Source of the DNA: JAADEM01 sp965371855 | GTDB lineage: Bacteria > Bacteroidota > Bacteroidia > Bacteroidales > Marinilabiliaceae | Assembly: GCA_965371855.1 (NCBI GenBank) | Contig: CBDUZZ010000076.1 | Coordinates: 1-19,834 of the forward strand | Length of the DNA: 19,834 nt | Direction: 5' to 3' | Shown: in pieces, positions 1 to 7,324 of the stretch | Layout of the letters: every line of letters begins with the position of its first letter | How positions within the stretch are numbered: the stretch's first letter is position 1 | Made by a program: the position numbers and the translations under genes | The notes under the pieces: model-generated | Told to the model about the DNA's origin: nothing | Seen by the model: the letters and a program-made list of their open reading frames with translations, nothing else | Database searches by the model: none

Positions 1-113
1 CGATGCTTCGGGAGTAGAATACCGGCCAAAAAAAAAGAACTATGGTCTGGTAGTTTCCCGATGCTTCGGGAGTAGAATACCGGCCAAAAAAAAAGAACTA
101 TGGTCTGGTAGTT
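1..113 (+). repeat. 58-bp tandem repeat upstream of and into tRNA-Asp
   Basis: Bases 1-55 are repeated without mismatch at 59-113. The unit contains a palindrome (TCCCGATGCTTCGGGA in the copy spanning 56-71), then TAGAATACCGGCC, nine A residues, GAACTAT, and the first 12 nt of tRNA-Asp (GGTCTGGTAGTT). In the second copy that 12-mer is the real start of the tRNA; in the first it leads straight into the palindrome. The window opens inside a unit, so more copies may lie to the left. Confidence 0.85.
44..86 (+). pseudogene. truncated tRNA-Asp copy with a palindrome in place of its D-loop
   Basis: The stretch starts with the 12 nt that open the intact tRNA-Asp at 102. It then carries a 16-nt hairpin sequence where the tRNA has CAGTTGGT. 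It resumes with TAGAATACCGGCC, close to TAGAATGCTGGCC of the intact tRNA, and stops at the anticodon stem before an A-tract. The anticodon loop, T arm and 3' acceptor strand are missing, so it cannot give a tRNA. That it arose by palindrome insertion or replacement in a tRNA gene copy is inference. Confidence 0.55.
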
Positions 114-175
114 CAGTTGGTTAGAATGCTGGCCTGTCACGCCGGAGGTCGCGGGTTCGAGTCCCGTCCAGACCG
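102..175 (+). tRNA. tRNA-Asp (anticodon GTC)
   Basis: A 74-nt cloverleaf. The acceptor strand GGTCTGG (102-108) pairs with CCAGACC (168-174), with discriminator G at 175. The anticodon loop CTGTCAC contains GTC and lies between CTGGC and GCCGG. The T loop reads GTTCGAG. CCA is not encoded. A rho-independent terminator follows within 10 nt, so the gene looks like a separate unit or the last member of an upstream tRNA cluster. Confidence 0.96.
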
Positions 176-180
176 CAGAA

Positions 181-209
181 AAGGGAAGCATAAATGCTTC
201 CCTTTTTTT
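181..209 (+). terminator. rho-independent terminator after tRNA-Asp
   Basis: AAGGGAAGCA (181-190), loop TAAA, and TGCTTCCCTT (195-204) form a perfect 10-bp stem that runs into a T tract ending at 209. It separates the tRNA from topB. Confidence 0.9.
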
Positions 210-241
210 ATTCTTATTATTCAACCAACATCATATTTTAC

Positions 242-249
242 TATCTTCG
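242..249 (+). promoter_or_regulatory. possible Bacteroidetes -7 element for topB
   Basis: TATCTTCG matches TAnnTTTG with one change and sits 25 bp before the topB ATG. No convincing -33 element was seen, so this rests on the -7 motif and its position. Confidence 0.35.
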
Positions 250-273
250 CATTCAGTATCAATTGAAACAAAT

Positions 274-2685
274 ATGATTGTTTGTATTGCAGAGAAACCA
301 AGTGTAGCAAGTGAGATAGCCAAAATTGTGGGTGCTACAACAAGGCGTGACGGATATTTTGAAGGGAATAACTATCAGGTTACCTGGACATACGGACACT
401 TCTGTACACTGAAAGAACCACACGATTATAAGGCAGAACTTAAACGTTGGCATCTTGGATTTCTGCCAATTATCCCATCACACTTCGGCATTAAACTAAT
501 CAGCAATCAAGGTGTTGAAAAGCAATTCAACATTATCAAATCACTGGTAACAAAAGCAGATGAGATTATAAACTGCGGTGATGCCGGTCAGGAGGGAGAG
601 CTAATTCAACGCTGGGTTCTTCAGAAAGCAGGTTCCAAAAGTCCGGTTAAACGCCTGTGGATTTCATCACTCACAGAAGAAGCTATTCGCGAAGGTTTTC
701 AAAACCTGAAAGAGAGCAAAGAGTTTGACAACCTTTATGCTGCAAGCAGTGCCAGAGCTATCGGTGACTGGCTGCTTGGAATAAATGCTACCCGCCTTTA
801 CACTCTGAAGTATGGACAAAAAGGGCAGGTACTCTCCATCGGCCGTGTTCAAACACCTACCCTTGCCCTTATCGTAAACCGGCAAAAAGAAATTGACAAT
901 TTTGTGACTGAACCATTTTGGGAACTTAAAACGAAGTTCAAAGAAGTGCTTTTCTCTGCTACAAAAGGAAGGTTTCTGAAAAAAGAGGAGGCAGAGGCAA
1001 CACTTGAAAAGATTAAAGAGAAAGAGTTTGAAGTTGTAGATTTCAGTCGAAAGAAAGGTAAAGAATCCCCTCCCCGTCTCTTTGACTTAACATCCTTACA
1101 AGTAGAAGGCAATAAGAAATTTGCTTTCTCGGCTGATGACACGTTGAAAATCATCCAAACACTCTACGAAAAGAAGCTTACAACATACCCGCGTGTGGAT
1201 ACTACTTTTCTGAGTAACGACATCTATCCTAAAATACCCGGTATACTTAAAGGTCTGAAAGATTATGCCACACTAACAGAACCTCTGTTGAAAGCAAAAA
1301 TCAAAAAATCAAAAAAAGTTTTTGATGACAAAAAAGTAACCGACCACCATGCTATCATTCCAACAGGTATAGTTCCCGGAAACCTTTCACGAAACGAACA
1401 ACTTATCTATGATATTGTTACAAAACGATTCATCGCGGCTTTTTATCCCGACAGTACCATATCCACAACACAGGTACTTGGCAAGGTAGAAGATGTCGAT
1501 TTTAAAGCTACCGGAAAACAAATTATAGAACCCGGCTGGCGAGTTGTTTTTCCTTCAAGCAGAAATAAAAACACAAAAGAAGAATCACTGATGCCTGAAT
1601 TCACTAAAGGTGAAAAAGGGTTTCACGAACCTGAATTAACTGAAAAGGAGACTCAACCACCGAAACTTCACACTGAAGCAACACTACTTAGAGCCATGGA
1701 GTCAGCAGGCAAACAGGTAGATGATGAAGAACTGCGTGACCTGATGAAAGAGAACGGAATCGGCAGACCATCAACACGTGCTGCCATAATAGAAACTCTG
1801 TTTCGGCGTAAATACGTACTAAAAGAGCGTAAAAATATAATCCCTACCATAACCGGGATTCAGCTTATCGATACCATACGTAACGACATGCTTAAATCGG
1901 CTGAACTGACAGGTATATGGGAAAAGAAACTAAGAGAGATTGAACGAGGCAATTACGATGTAGAAGAGTTCATGAAAGAGCTTAAACAGATGGTTTCTGA
2001 TGTGGTTTTTAATGTAAAAAGAGATAACAGTTACCGGATAATTCAAAGTGTTCAGGAAGAGGAGGAAAATAAACCGGCAAAGAAAAACTCAACAAAACCG
2101 GTTGAACTTAAATGCCCCCGATGTGGAAAAGGAAAGATGCTTGCCGGTAATAATGCCTGGGGTTGCTCAGAATATAAATCAGGTTGCAAAACAGTAATTC
2201 CCTTTTTGTTTGAAGGAAAAAAAATACCTCAAAAACAGTTTGAGAAACTCATTAAAAACGGCAAAACTGACCTTCTTAAAGGCTTTGAGGCAAGTCCCTC
2301 TCAATCCCAGCCTGACCGGCAGGCAGGCCCTCAAAACGGGGGAAAGCTTAAAGCTTCCAACGTTGACGGATATATCACGATAGACAAAGATTTTAAACCT
2401 GTATTGGTTGTTGCCGAAAAGAAAAAACGCACATGTCCCGTATGCGGTAAAGGAGAGATTGTGAAAGGCAAAACTGCCTACGGATGCACCAACTATCGTA
2501 ACGGTTGCAACTTCCGTATCCCTTTTGAAATATATGACAAAAAACTAATTGAGTCACAAATAGAGAGTCTTATTTTCAAAAAACAAACCTCAACTATAAA
2601 AGGATTTATCCATCCGGAAACAAAAGAGAAAATGGACGGGAAGCTGATAGTTAATAATCAGGGGAAAATTGAATTTGTAAAATAG
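274..2685 (+). CDS. topB: DNA topoisomerase III (type IA)
   Basis: The 803-aa protein is a type IA topoisomerase, which cuts one DNA strand through a tyrosine, passes the other strand and reseals; TopB enzymes help decatenate replication and recombination intermediates. The TOPRIM domain is N-terminal, with EKPSVA at residues 8-13 and an acidic motif DAGQEGE at 103-109. The catalytic tyrosine is Y305 in TTYPRVDT. HAIIPTG and GIGRPSTRA are further family motifs. The C-terminal third carries two zinc-ribbon-like repeats, with cysteines at 614/617/631/638 and 721/724/738/745. Between them, residues about 679-687 (QPDRQAGPQ) are encoded by a GC-rich palindrome that recurs as an intergenic element, an unusual in-frame insertion in a linker. 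The stop codon TAG overlaps the terminal inverted repeat of the element at 2684-2835. The length is slightly above that of simple TopB because of the two C-terminal repeats. Confidence 0.95.
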   Translation: MIVCIAEKPSVASEIAKIVGATTRRDGYFEGNNYQVTWTYGHFCTLKEPHDYKAELKRWHLGFLPIIPSHFGIKLISNQGVEKQFNIIKSLVTKADEIINCGDAGQEGELIQRWVLQKAGSKSPVKRLWISSLTEEAIREGFQNLKESKEFDNLYAASSARAIGDWLLGINATRLYTLKYGQKGQVLSIGRVQTPTLALIVNRQKEIDNFVTEPFWELKTKFKEVLFSATKGRFLKKEEAEATLEKIKEKEFEVVDFSRKKGKESPPRLFDLTSLQVEGNKKFAFSADDTLKIIQTLYEKKLTTYPRVDTTFLSNDIYPKIPGILKGLKDYATLTEPLLKAKIKKSKKVFDDKKVTDHHAIIPTGIVPGNLSRNEQLIYDIVTKRFIAAFYPDSTISTTQVLGKVEDVDFKATGKQIIEPGWRVVFPSSRNKNTKEESLMPEFTKGEKGFHEPELTEKETQPPKLHTEATLLRAMESAGKQVDDEELRDLMKENGIGRPSTRAAIIETLFRRKYVLKERKNIIPTITGIQLIDTIRNDMLKSAELTGIWEKKLREIERGNYDVEEFMKELKQMVSDVVFNVKRDNSYRIIQSVQEEEENKPAKKNSTKPVELKCPRCGKGKMLAGNNAWGCSEYKSGCKTVIPFLFEGKKIPQKQFEKLIKNGKTDLLKGFEASPSQSQPDRQAGPQNGGKLKASNVDGYITIDKDFKPVLVVAEKKKRTCPVCGKGEIVKGKTAYGCTNYRNGCNFRIPFEIYDKKLIESQIESLIFKKQTSTIKGFIHPETKEKMDGKLIVNNQGKIEFVK
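2310..2330 (+). repeat. palindromic element inside topB
   Basis: GCCTG (2310-2314) and CAGGC (2320-2324) form a short hairpin, followed by AGGCCC. The local sequence GACCGGCAGGCAGGC shares the GGCAGGCAGG/CCTGCCTGCC core with the intergenic palindromes near 2733 and 17355. It is read in frame as QPDRQAGPQ, between the two zinc-ribbon repeats of TopB. Confidence 0.6.
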
Positions 2686-2835
2686 AGGCTGTCCAAAAAG
2701 TCGTCATTCCGAGTGGAGCGAAGCCTGCCTGCAGCAGGCAGGGAATCTCACAAAACTAAACTGCTGTAATTCTACAGATTGCTTCTTCGTTCCTCATCGC
2801 AATGACGTCCAGTTCTTTCTTTTTGGACAGCCTCT
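2684..2835. mobile_element. 152-bp MITE-like element with 17-bp terminal inverted repeats
   Basis: AGAGGCTGTCCAAAAAG (2684-2700) is the exact reverse complement of 2819-2835. Inner parts also match in inverted order: CGTCATTCCGAG on the left and CGCAATGACG on the right. The whole element can therefore fold into a long imperfect hairpin. It encodes nothing. A GC-rich palindrome (2724-2742) is nested in the left half. The left end supplies the last two bases of the topB stop codon. No clear target duplication was found. GAGGCTGTC-type ends are typical of several IS families, but no parent transposase is in the window. Confidence 0.75.
2724..2742. repeat. GC-rich palindrome nested in the MITE-like element
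   Basis: CCTGCCTGC, a central A, and GCAGGCAGG form a perfect 9-bp inverted repeat. It interrupts the otherwise matching inverted halves of the 152-bp element, which suggests a secondary insertion. Confidence 0.75.
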
Positions 2836-2891
2836 TCTGTGGCATCTGTATTTATCTGTGTTCTATATTAACAACATTACAGCTTATTTTA

Positions 2892-2899
2892 TACTTTTG
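2892..2899 (+). promoter_or_regulatory. -7 promoter element for selD
   Basis: TACTTTTG fits TAnnTTTG exactly and ends 33 bp before the ATG at 2933. Transcription starting here would begin downstream of the alternative ATG at 2858, which supports the 2933 start. No clear -33 element is visible. Confidence 0.5.
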
Positions 2900-2932
2900 C
2901 ACCTTAAAATACAATCAAGCAAAGTTCAAACG

Positions 2933-4006
2933 ATGAAATTGAAAAAAGTAAATATTAATAACGAACAAAAATTTAATCTGTTAAGCACGGTTGAGTACGG
3001 AGGATGTTCGGCAAAACTACCGGCTAAGGAGTTAGATAAAGCTCTGGCGGGATTACCAAAAGTTCATTGCGATAACCTTCTTGTGGATATTGATACCCAT
3101 GATGATGCCGGGGTTTACAAAATTAACGAAGAGACTGCCCTTATTCAAACTACAGACTTCTTCCCTCCTGTTTGTTCCGATCCATACGAGTTTGGACAGA
3201 TAGCTGCAGCCAATGCTTTGAGTGATGTATATGCTATGGGAGGAAAGGTACTTACGGCAATGAACCTGCTTATGTATCCGGCAAATCAACCTATGGAAAT
3301 GCTTAAAGAGATTATTCGTGGAGGGCAGGATAAAATAGATGAATCGGGTGGTGTATTGGTAGGAGGTCATACTCTTAGCGATGATGTCCCAAAGTACGGT
3401 TTGGCAGTAACCGGTGTTGTACATCCTGAAAAAGTTATTACAAATGCCGGAGCTAAACCGGGTGATGTACTAATCCTTACCAAACCTATAGGCTCCGGAA
3501 TCATCATGTCAGGGCAACGGCTGGGTGAAATTGGCGATGAGGAGCATCAGGCAGCCCTCGACAACATGAAACTACTGAATATGAACGGAGCTGAGATAAT
3601 GCAAAAATACGAAGTAAGAGCTGCAACTGACGTTACCGGTTTCGGATTAATAGGTCATGCTCTGAAAATGGCACAGGCCAGTAATGTAACAATGATTTTT
3701 TCTCCCAAAACTGTTCCATTCCTTAAAGGAGCTTATGACCTTGCTGATATAGGCTGCATTCCGGGAGCATGTTTCAGAAACCAGGAATACGTTGACGAGC
3801 ATTGCTTATTCGACGATGATGTGCTATATGAACATAAAATGCTTCTTCTTGATGCTCAAACATCAGGCGGTCTGCTGATATGCACTTCTAAAGAAAAAGT
3901 TGACAATATGCTCATAGACCTTAAGAATAGTGGATATCCTGACTCAGCAGTTGTAGGTCATGTTGTGAAGAAAGAGGAAAAGTTTATTCATGTGATTAAA
4001 GAATGA
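2933..4006 (+). CDS. selD: selenide, water dikinase (selenophosphate synthetase)
   Basis: SelD makes selenophosphate from selenide and ATP; this is the activated selenium donor for selenocysteine, selenouridine and labile selenium cofactors. The protein is 357 aa from the chosen start, near the usual length of about 350. The catalytic loop EYGGCSAKLP has C25 and K28, equivalent to Cys17 and Lys20 of the E. coli enzyme, so this is a cysteine form and not a selenoprotein. D75 in TTDFFPP and the glycine-rich GGVLVGGHT segment fit the ATP and metal site of the AIRS-like fold. The open frame extends back to 2858, but those 25 residues are not SelD-like and precede the predicted promoter. It heads the one-directional selenium gene cluster. 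Confidence 0.95.
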   Translation: MKLKKVNINNEQKFNLLSTVEYGGCSAKLPAKELDKALAGLPKVHCDNLLVDIDTHDDAGVYKINEETALIQTTDFFPPVCSDPYEFGQIAAANALSDVYAMGGKVLTAMNLLMYPANQPMEMLKEIIRGGQDKIDESGGVLVGGHTLSDDVPKYGLAVTGVVHPEKVITNAGAKPGDVLILTKPIGSGIIMSGQRLGEIGDEEHQAALDNMKLLNMNGAEIMQKYEVRAATDVTGFGLIGHALKMAQASNVTMIFSPKTVPFLKGAYDLADIGCIPGACFRNQEYVDEHCLFDDDVLYEHKMLLLDAQTSGGLLICTSKEKVDNMLIDLKNSGYPDSAVVGHVVKKEEKFIHVIKE

Positions 4007-4113
4007 GGAATTGATTAATTGAGGGGTTGAGAAACTGGCAAGTTCAAATCACCAATTATTCAGATATTTTCTAGAATCTCAAACAATAAATATAAACCTA
4101 ATAAATTATTAAA

Positions 4114-4473
4114 ATGTATACTTTTGGATTTGAACGATTAGAAGTCTGGCAATTAAGTAGAAAATTAGCCGTAAAAACATATAGAACAACCTCTTCATTC
4201 CCCAAAGAAGAAATATATGGAATAACATCTCAACTAAGAAGAGCTTCGATATCCGTATCATCCAATTTAGCTGAAGGAAATTCCAGATTATCTCAAAAAG
4301 ATAAAGCACATTTTTTTCAAATTGCCTTTTCAAGTTTAATGGAGGTTATGAATCAATTGATTATATCATTCGATCTAAAATTTATTTCAGAAAACACTTT
4401 GAATAGTTTCCGTGATGAAATTGCAGAACTTAGTAATAAAATTAATTCATTACATAAAAGTCATATTAAATGA
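4114..4473 (+). CDS. four-helix-bundle protein (S23/IVS-type family)
   Basis: The 119-aa protein carries the signature of the family first found as an ORF in intervening sequences of 23S rRNA genes: FERLEVWQLSRKLAV near the N terminus, YGITSQLRRASISVSSNLAEG in the middle, and a helical C-terminal half. The fold is a four-helix bundle related to the Avd accessory proteins of diversity-generating retroelements. Stand-alone copies are common in Bacteroidetes and their function is unknown. It sits between selD and the selenium transporter gene, with low-complexity sequence on both sides. It may be an insertion into the selenium cluster and need not take part in selenium use. Confidence 0.88.
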   Translation: MYTFGFERLEVWQLSRKLAVKTYRTTSSFPKEEIYGITSQLRRASISVSSNLAEGNSRLSQKDKAHFFQIAFSSLMEVMNQLIISFDLKFISENTLNSFRDEIAELSNKINSLHKSHIK

Positions 4474-4645
4474 TTAAATTATTAATTGAGGAGGAGAGGA
4501 ACTAATTAACTGAGGAACTAATTAACTGAGGAATTGATAAGTCGAGGAATAAAACTTGTTAGTTAATCAGTTTATCGATTTATCAATTACTCAGTTTATC
4601 GATTTATCAAATTATCAATTACTCAAATTATCAATTTAAAAAAAG
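4474..4645 (+). repeat. low-complexity intergenic repeats with inverted halves
   Basis: The left half repeats a GAGGAACTAATTAACT-like unit. The right half repeats CAGTTTATCGATTTATCAA and ATTATCAATTACTCAA units. The halves are partly complementary: TGAGGAATTGATAA (around 4527-4540) pairs with TTATCAATTACTCA with one mismatch, so the transcript can fold. No ORF or promoter was recognised. Confidence 0.7.
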
Positions 4646-5710
4646 ATGAAAAACATTTTTGCTACAAAATGGGGAATGATACTGGCAGGTACAGCCATCG
4701 GAGTCATTGCAATACTTCTGCAGTTCCGGGGTAACCCGCCAAACATGGGTTTATGTATGGCTTGTTTCCTGCGCGATATTGCAGGAGGACTTAAACTTCA
4801 CACTGCTGCACCGGTTCAATATATACGACCCGAGATAATTGGAATATTGTTAGGAGCAACTATTATTGCTATACTGAAAGGAGAATTTAAACCTCGTGGT
4901 GGCTCCTCTCCTCTTATCCGTTTTTTTCTGGGCTTCTTTGCTATGGTTGGTGCTTTGGTTTTTCTCGGATGTCCATGGAGAACATATTTGCGGCTGGCTG
5001 GTGGTGACTTAAATGCTATCACAGGACTTGCAGGTCTGGCTACCGGAATATACATTGGAACACTGTTTATAAAAAAAGGATTTAATCTGGGAAGAGCTAC
5101 TTCGAGCCAAAACAAAATGTCGGGCTATATACTGCCTGCAATAATGATTGCTTTATTGGCAATGCTTATTTTTGACTTTTCAAAACTTGCATTCAGCACC
5201 AAAGGTCCAGGAGCAATGCATGCTCCTTTAATCATTAGTTTGGCAGGTGGTTTGGTGGTAGGTTATTTTGCCCAGCGAAGCCGTTTCTGTACCATTGGTG
5301 CTATAAGGGACATTTTTATCATTCGTAACTTTCACCTTTTTCTTGGAATAGCAGCATTTACGGTTATTGCATTTGTTTTAAACCTTGCAATAGATAATTT
5401 CAATCCGGGATTTGAAAATCAACCTATAGCACACACAAATCACCTATGGAACTTCCTTGGTATGGTTTTATCAGGCCTTGCTTTTGTTCTGGCAGGAGGT
5501 TGTCCGGGGCGTCAGATTATCCTTGCAGGTGAAGGAAACACCGACTCGGGCATTTTCATTCTTGGAATGCTTCTGGGAGCTGCCGTTGCTCACAATTTCG
5601 GGCTTGCAAGCTCCTTAAAAGGAATTGGAGAATTTGGAGCTGTAGCAACGCTTATTGGAATTGCATACACGCTTTTTGTAGGATTTATAATGACCAAACA
5701 AAGAAAATAA
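4646..5710 (+). CDS. yedE: YedE-family putative selenium transporter
   Basis: A 354-aa polytopic inner-membrane protein of the YeeE/YedE type, in the subfamily linked to selenium metabolism. Two related halves are visible. The first has MGLCMACFLRD (C37, C40) and FLGCPWRT (C109); the second has RSRFCTIGAIRD (C215) and LAGGCPGRQ (C286). Conserved membrane-embedded cysteines are typical of the sulfur/selenium-compound channels of this family. Several hydrophobic segments are visible. Its role as a selenium-compound importer is inferred from family and from linkage to selD. It is followed by a TusA-like gene, the usual partner. Confidence 0.9.
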   Translation: MKNIFATKWGMILAGTAIGVIAILLQFRGNPPNMGLCMACFLRDIAGGLKLHTAAPVQYIRPEIIGILLGATIIAILKGEFKPRGGSSPLIRFFLGFFAMVGALVFLGCPWRTYLRLAGGDLNAITGLAGLATGIYIGTLFIKKGFNLGRATSSQNKMSGYILPAIMIALLAMLIFDFSKLAFSTKGPGAMHAPLIISLAGGLVVGYFAQRSRFCTIGAIRDIFIIRNFHLFLGIAAFTVIAFVLNLAIDNFNPGFENQPIAHTNHLWNFLGMVLSGLAFVLAGGCPGRQIILAGEGNTDSGIFILGMLLGAAVAHNFGLASSLKGIGEFGAVATLIGIAYTLFVGFIMTKQRK

Positions 5711-5725
5711 ATAACTGCCCCCCTC

Positions 5726-5753
5726 TTATCCCCGCTGTGGCAGGGGAAGATAA
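5726..5753 (+). repeat. hairpin after the yedE stop
   Basis: TTATC/GATAA outer arms enclose a CCC-GC stem paired with GC-A-GGG around a TGTG loop. AAAA follows instead of a T tract, so it is not a standard terminator on this strand. It could be a palindromic intergenic element or an mRNA-processing or stability structure. Confidence 0.5.
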
Positions 5754-5754
5754 A

Positions 5755-5781
5755 AAACATCTCTTTGCCTGAAGGATGTTT
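5755..5781 (+). repeat. second hairpin in the yedE-tusA gap
   Basis: AAACATC (5755-5761) pairs with GATGTTT (5775-5781) around a 13-nt loop, directly after the first hairpin and 27 bp before the next ATG. A regulatory role is only a possibility. Confidence 0.4.
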
Positions 5782-5808
5782 AATATGGGGATTTAATAAC
5801 ATATACTT

Positions 5809-6024
5809 ATGGAATATAAAACAGTAGATGCACGTGGGTTATCTTGTCCTATACCGGTCATGCTGGTTACTAATACAATAAAAAAAGATACCGGCTCTTT
5901 TCAAATTTTCATTGATGATGAAACATCATTTGAAAATGTAATGCGTACTCTGGAAAACTTTAAATTAGAGTTTGAATCAAAAGATGAAAACAATTATAAA
6001 GTGATAATTGTAACAAGAAATTGA
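5809..6024 (+). CDS. TusA/SirA-like sulfur (selenium) carrier, YedF N-domain type
   Basis: The 71-aa protein is a single TusA-type domain. DARGLSCPIPV holds the conserved CPxP motif with C13, which in TusA carries a persulfide. In selenium clusters this domain forms the N-terminal part of YedF; here only the small domain is present, with no C-terminal DsrE-like extension. The most likely role is to receive sulfur or selenium from the cysteine desulfurase-like enzyme downstream, or to work with YedE. The family is clear; the selenium role is inferred from its neighbours. Confidence 0.88.
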   Translation: MEYKTVDARGLSCPIPVMLVTNTIKKDTGSFQIFIDDETSFENVMRTLENFKLEFESKDENNYKVIIVTRN

Positions 6025-6157
6025 GGATAATGATAAATTAAGGGGTAGAAGAATTGCTATGTTTATCTATCGATTACCCAACTACTCAATTACTCAATTA
6101 CTCAGTTACTCAAATTATCAATTCCTCATTCCTCAAATAATGAAACATTAAATATAC
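6025..6157 (+). repeat. low-complexity spacer with ACTCAATT repeats
   Basis: About four consecutive 8-bp units, ACTCAATT/ACTCAGTT/ACTCAAAT, lie at 6084-6115. CAATTCCTCATTCCTC follows. The same style of CTCAATT/GAGGAATT sequence recurs in other gaps of this window. No gene was seen. Confidence 0.65.
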
Positions 6158-7312
6158 ATGAACAACATCTATTTCGATAATACGGCCACATCCTTCCCAA
6201 AACCGGAAAGTGTAGTTAATGCTCTCAACAATTACGTTGTCAACATTGGGGCTAATCCTGGCAGGTCGGGTCATTCACTTGCTATTAAAGCCGGTGAAAT
6301 AGTATTCAATACCCGAAAACAACTTGCCGGTCTGTTTGGCATCAAAAACCCTATGCGCGTAGTATTCGGATACAATGCTACCGATGCCCTGAATCTTGCA
6401 ATTAACGGTATTGTTCGTAATGGTGACCATGTGATAACATCAGCTATGGAACATAACAGCACTATCAGGCCATTAAAACAGTTGGAAGCAGACGGCATAA
6501 TCTCTCTTTCCATTGTAGAAGCAAACAAGGCAGGACGAATAGATGCCCATAGTATTGAAAAGCATATCCGTAGTAATACGTCAATGGTTGTAATTAACCA
6601 TGTATCAAATGTTAACGGAGTTATTCAGCCGGTTGATGAGATAGGTGAAATATGCAGGGAAAAAAATCTTACTTTCGTCGTTGACGGAGCACAAAGTGCC
6701 GGTTACATACCTGTAAACATCACTAAATCAAAAATTGACATTTATGCATTTACCGGTCATAAAGGATTGTACGGCACTCAAGGTACAGGCGGCCTGATTT
6801 TTGCCGATACATATGATTATAAAAAAGTAAAACCGATAAGAACAGGAGGTACAGGCAGTCGCTCTTCCGAAATTATTCAACCCGACTTTTTACCTGACAG
6901 ATTTGAAAGTGGCACATTAAATGTTGGCGGGATTGCTGCACTGGCTGCCGGAGTAAAGTTTGTCAACAAAGAAGGTATTGAGAACATTTACAGTCATGAA
7001 CAACAATTAGCTAATTATTTCTACACAAAAGCTTCTAAAAGTATTCCCGGATTTGCAGCTTTCGGATACGATAAGAATAATGTAGGAATTATTTCCTTCC
7101 GGATTGCAGAAATTTCCGTATCCGAAATAGCCGGTGAGCTATCGGAGAAATACGGAGTAATGTGTCGCCATGGACTGCATTGCGCTCCATTGGCACATAA
7201 ATCACTTGGGTCATTCCCTGAAGGAACGGTACGGTTTGGCTTCGGAGTGTTCAATACTTTTAAAGAGGTCGATAAAGCTATAGAAGCTCTTTCTGTTATC
7301 AGTAAAAAGTAA
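6158..7312 (+). CDS. class V aminotransferase-fold cysteine desulfurase / selenocysteine lyase-like enzyme
   Basis: A 384-aa PLP enzyme of the NifS/CsdB class, closest in type to the group found next to orphan selD genes (EF2568 type). The PLP lysine is K202 in TGHKGL, with D176 and Q179 in VDGAQSAG contacting the cofactor. FDNTATSFPKP at the N terminus is typical of the subfamily. C342 in RHGLHCAP is the catalytic cysteine position of desulfurases. It probably releases Se(0) or S(0) from selenocysteine or cysteine for SelD or the carrier proteins. It lies 134 bp after the tusA-like gene and 72 bp before the DUF3343 gene. Substrate preference cannot be read from sequence. Confidence 0.9.
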   Translation: MNNIYFDNTATSFPKPESVVNALNNYVVNIGANPGRSGHSLAIKAGEIVFNTRKQLAGLFGIKNPMRVVFGYNATDALNLAINGIVRNGDHVITSAMEHNSTIRPLKQLEADGIISLSIVEANKAGRIDAHSIEKHIRSNTSMVVINHVSNVNGVIQPVDEIGEICREKNLTFVVDGAQSAGYIPVNITKSKIDIYAFTGHKGLYGTQGTGGLIFADTYDYKKVKPIRTGGTGSRSSEIIQPDFLPDRFESGTLNVGGIAALAAGVKFVNKEGIENIYSHEQQLANYFYTKASKSIPGFAAFGYDKNNVGIISFRIAEISVSEIAGELSEKYGVMCRHGLHCAPLAHKSLGSFPEGTVRFGFGVFNTFKEVDKAIEALSVISKK

Positions 7313-7324
7313 TTAACAAATAAC

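Noticed and set aside
44..86. Intrinsic terminator formed by the hairpin in the 58-bp repeat
   Set aside because: The hairpin is followed by an A tract on the plus strand and has no T tract on its 3' side in either direction.
2858..2932. Upstream extension of selD by 25 codons
   Set aside because: The added residues are not SelD-like and precede the TACTTTTG promoter motif; ATG at 2933 fits the family.
4109..4333. Antisense frame over the four-helix-bundle gene
   Set aside because: It is a low-complexity hydrophobic translation of the complementary strand with no family similarity; the forward gene is well supported.
4114..4473. Diversity-generating retroelement suggested by the Avd-like protein
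   Set aside because: No reverse transcriptase, template repeat or variable repeat is nearby.
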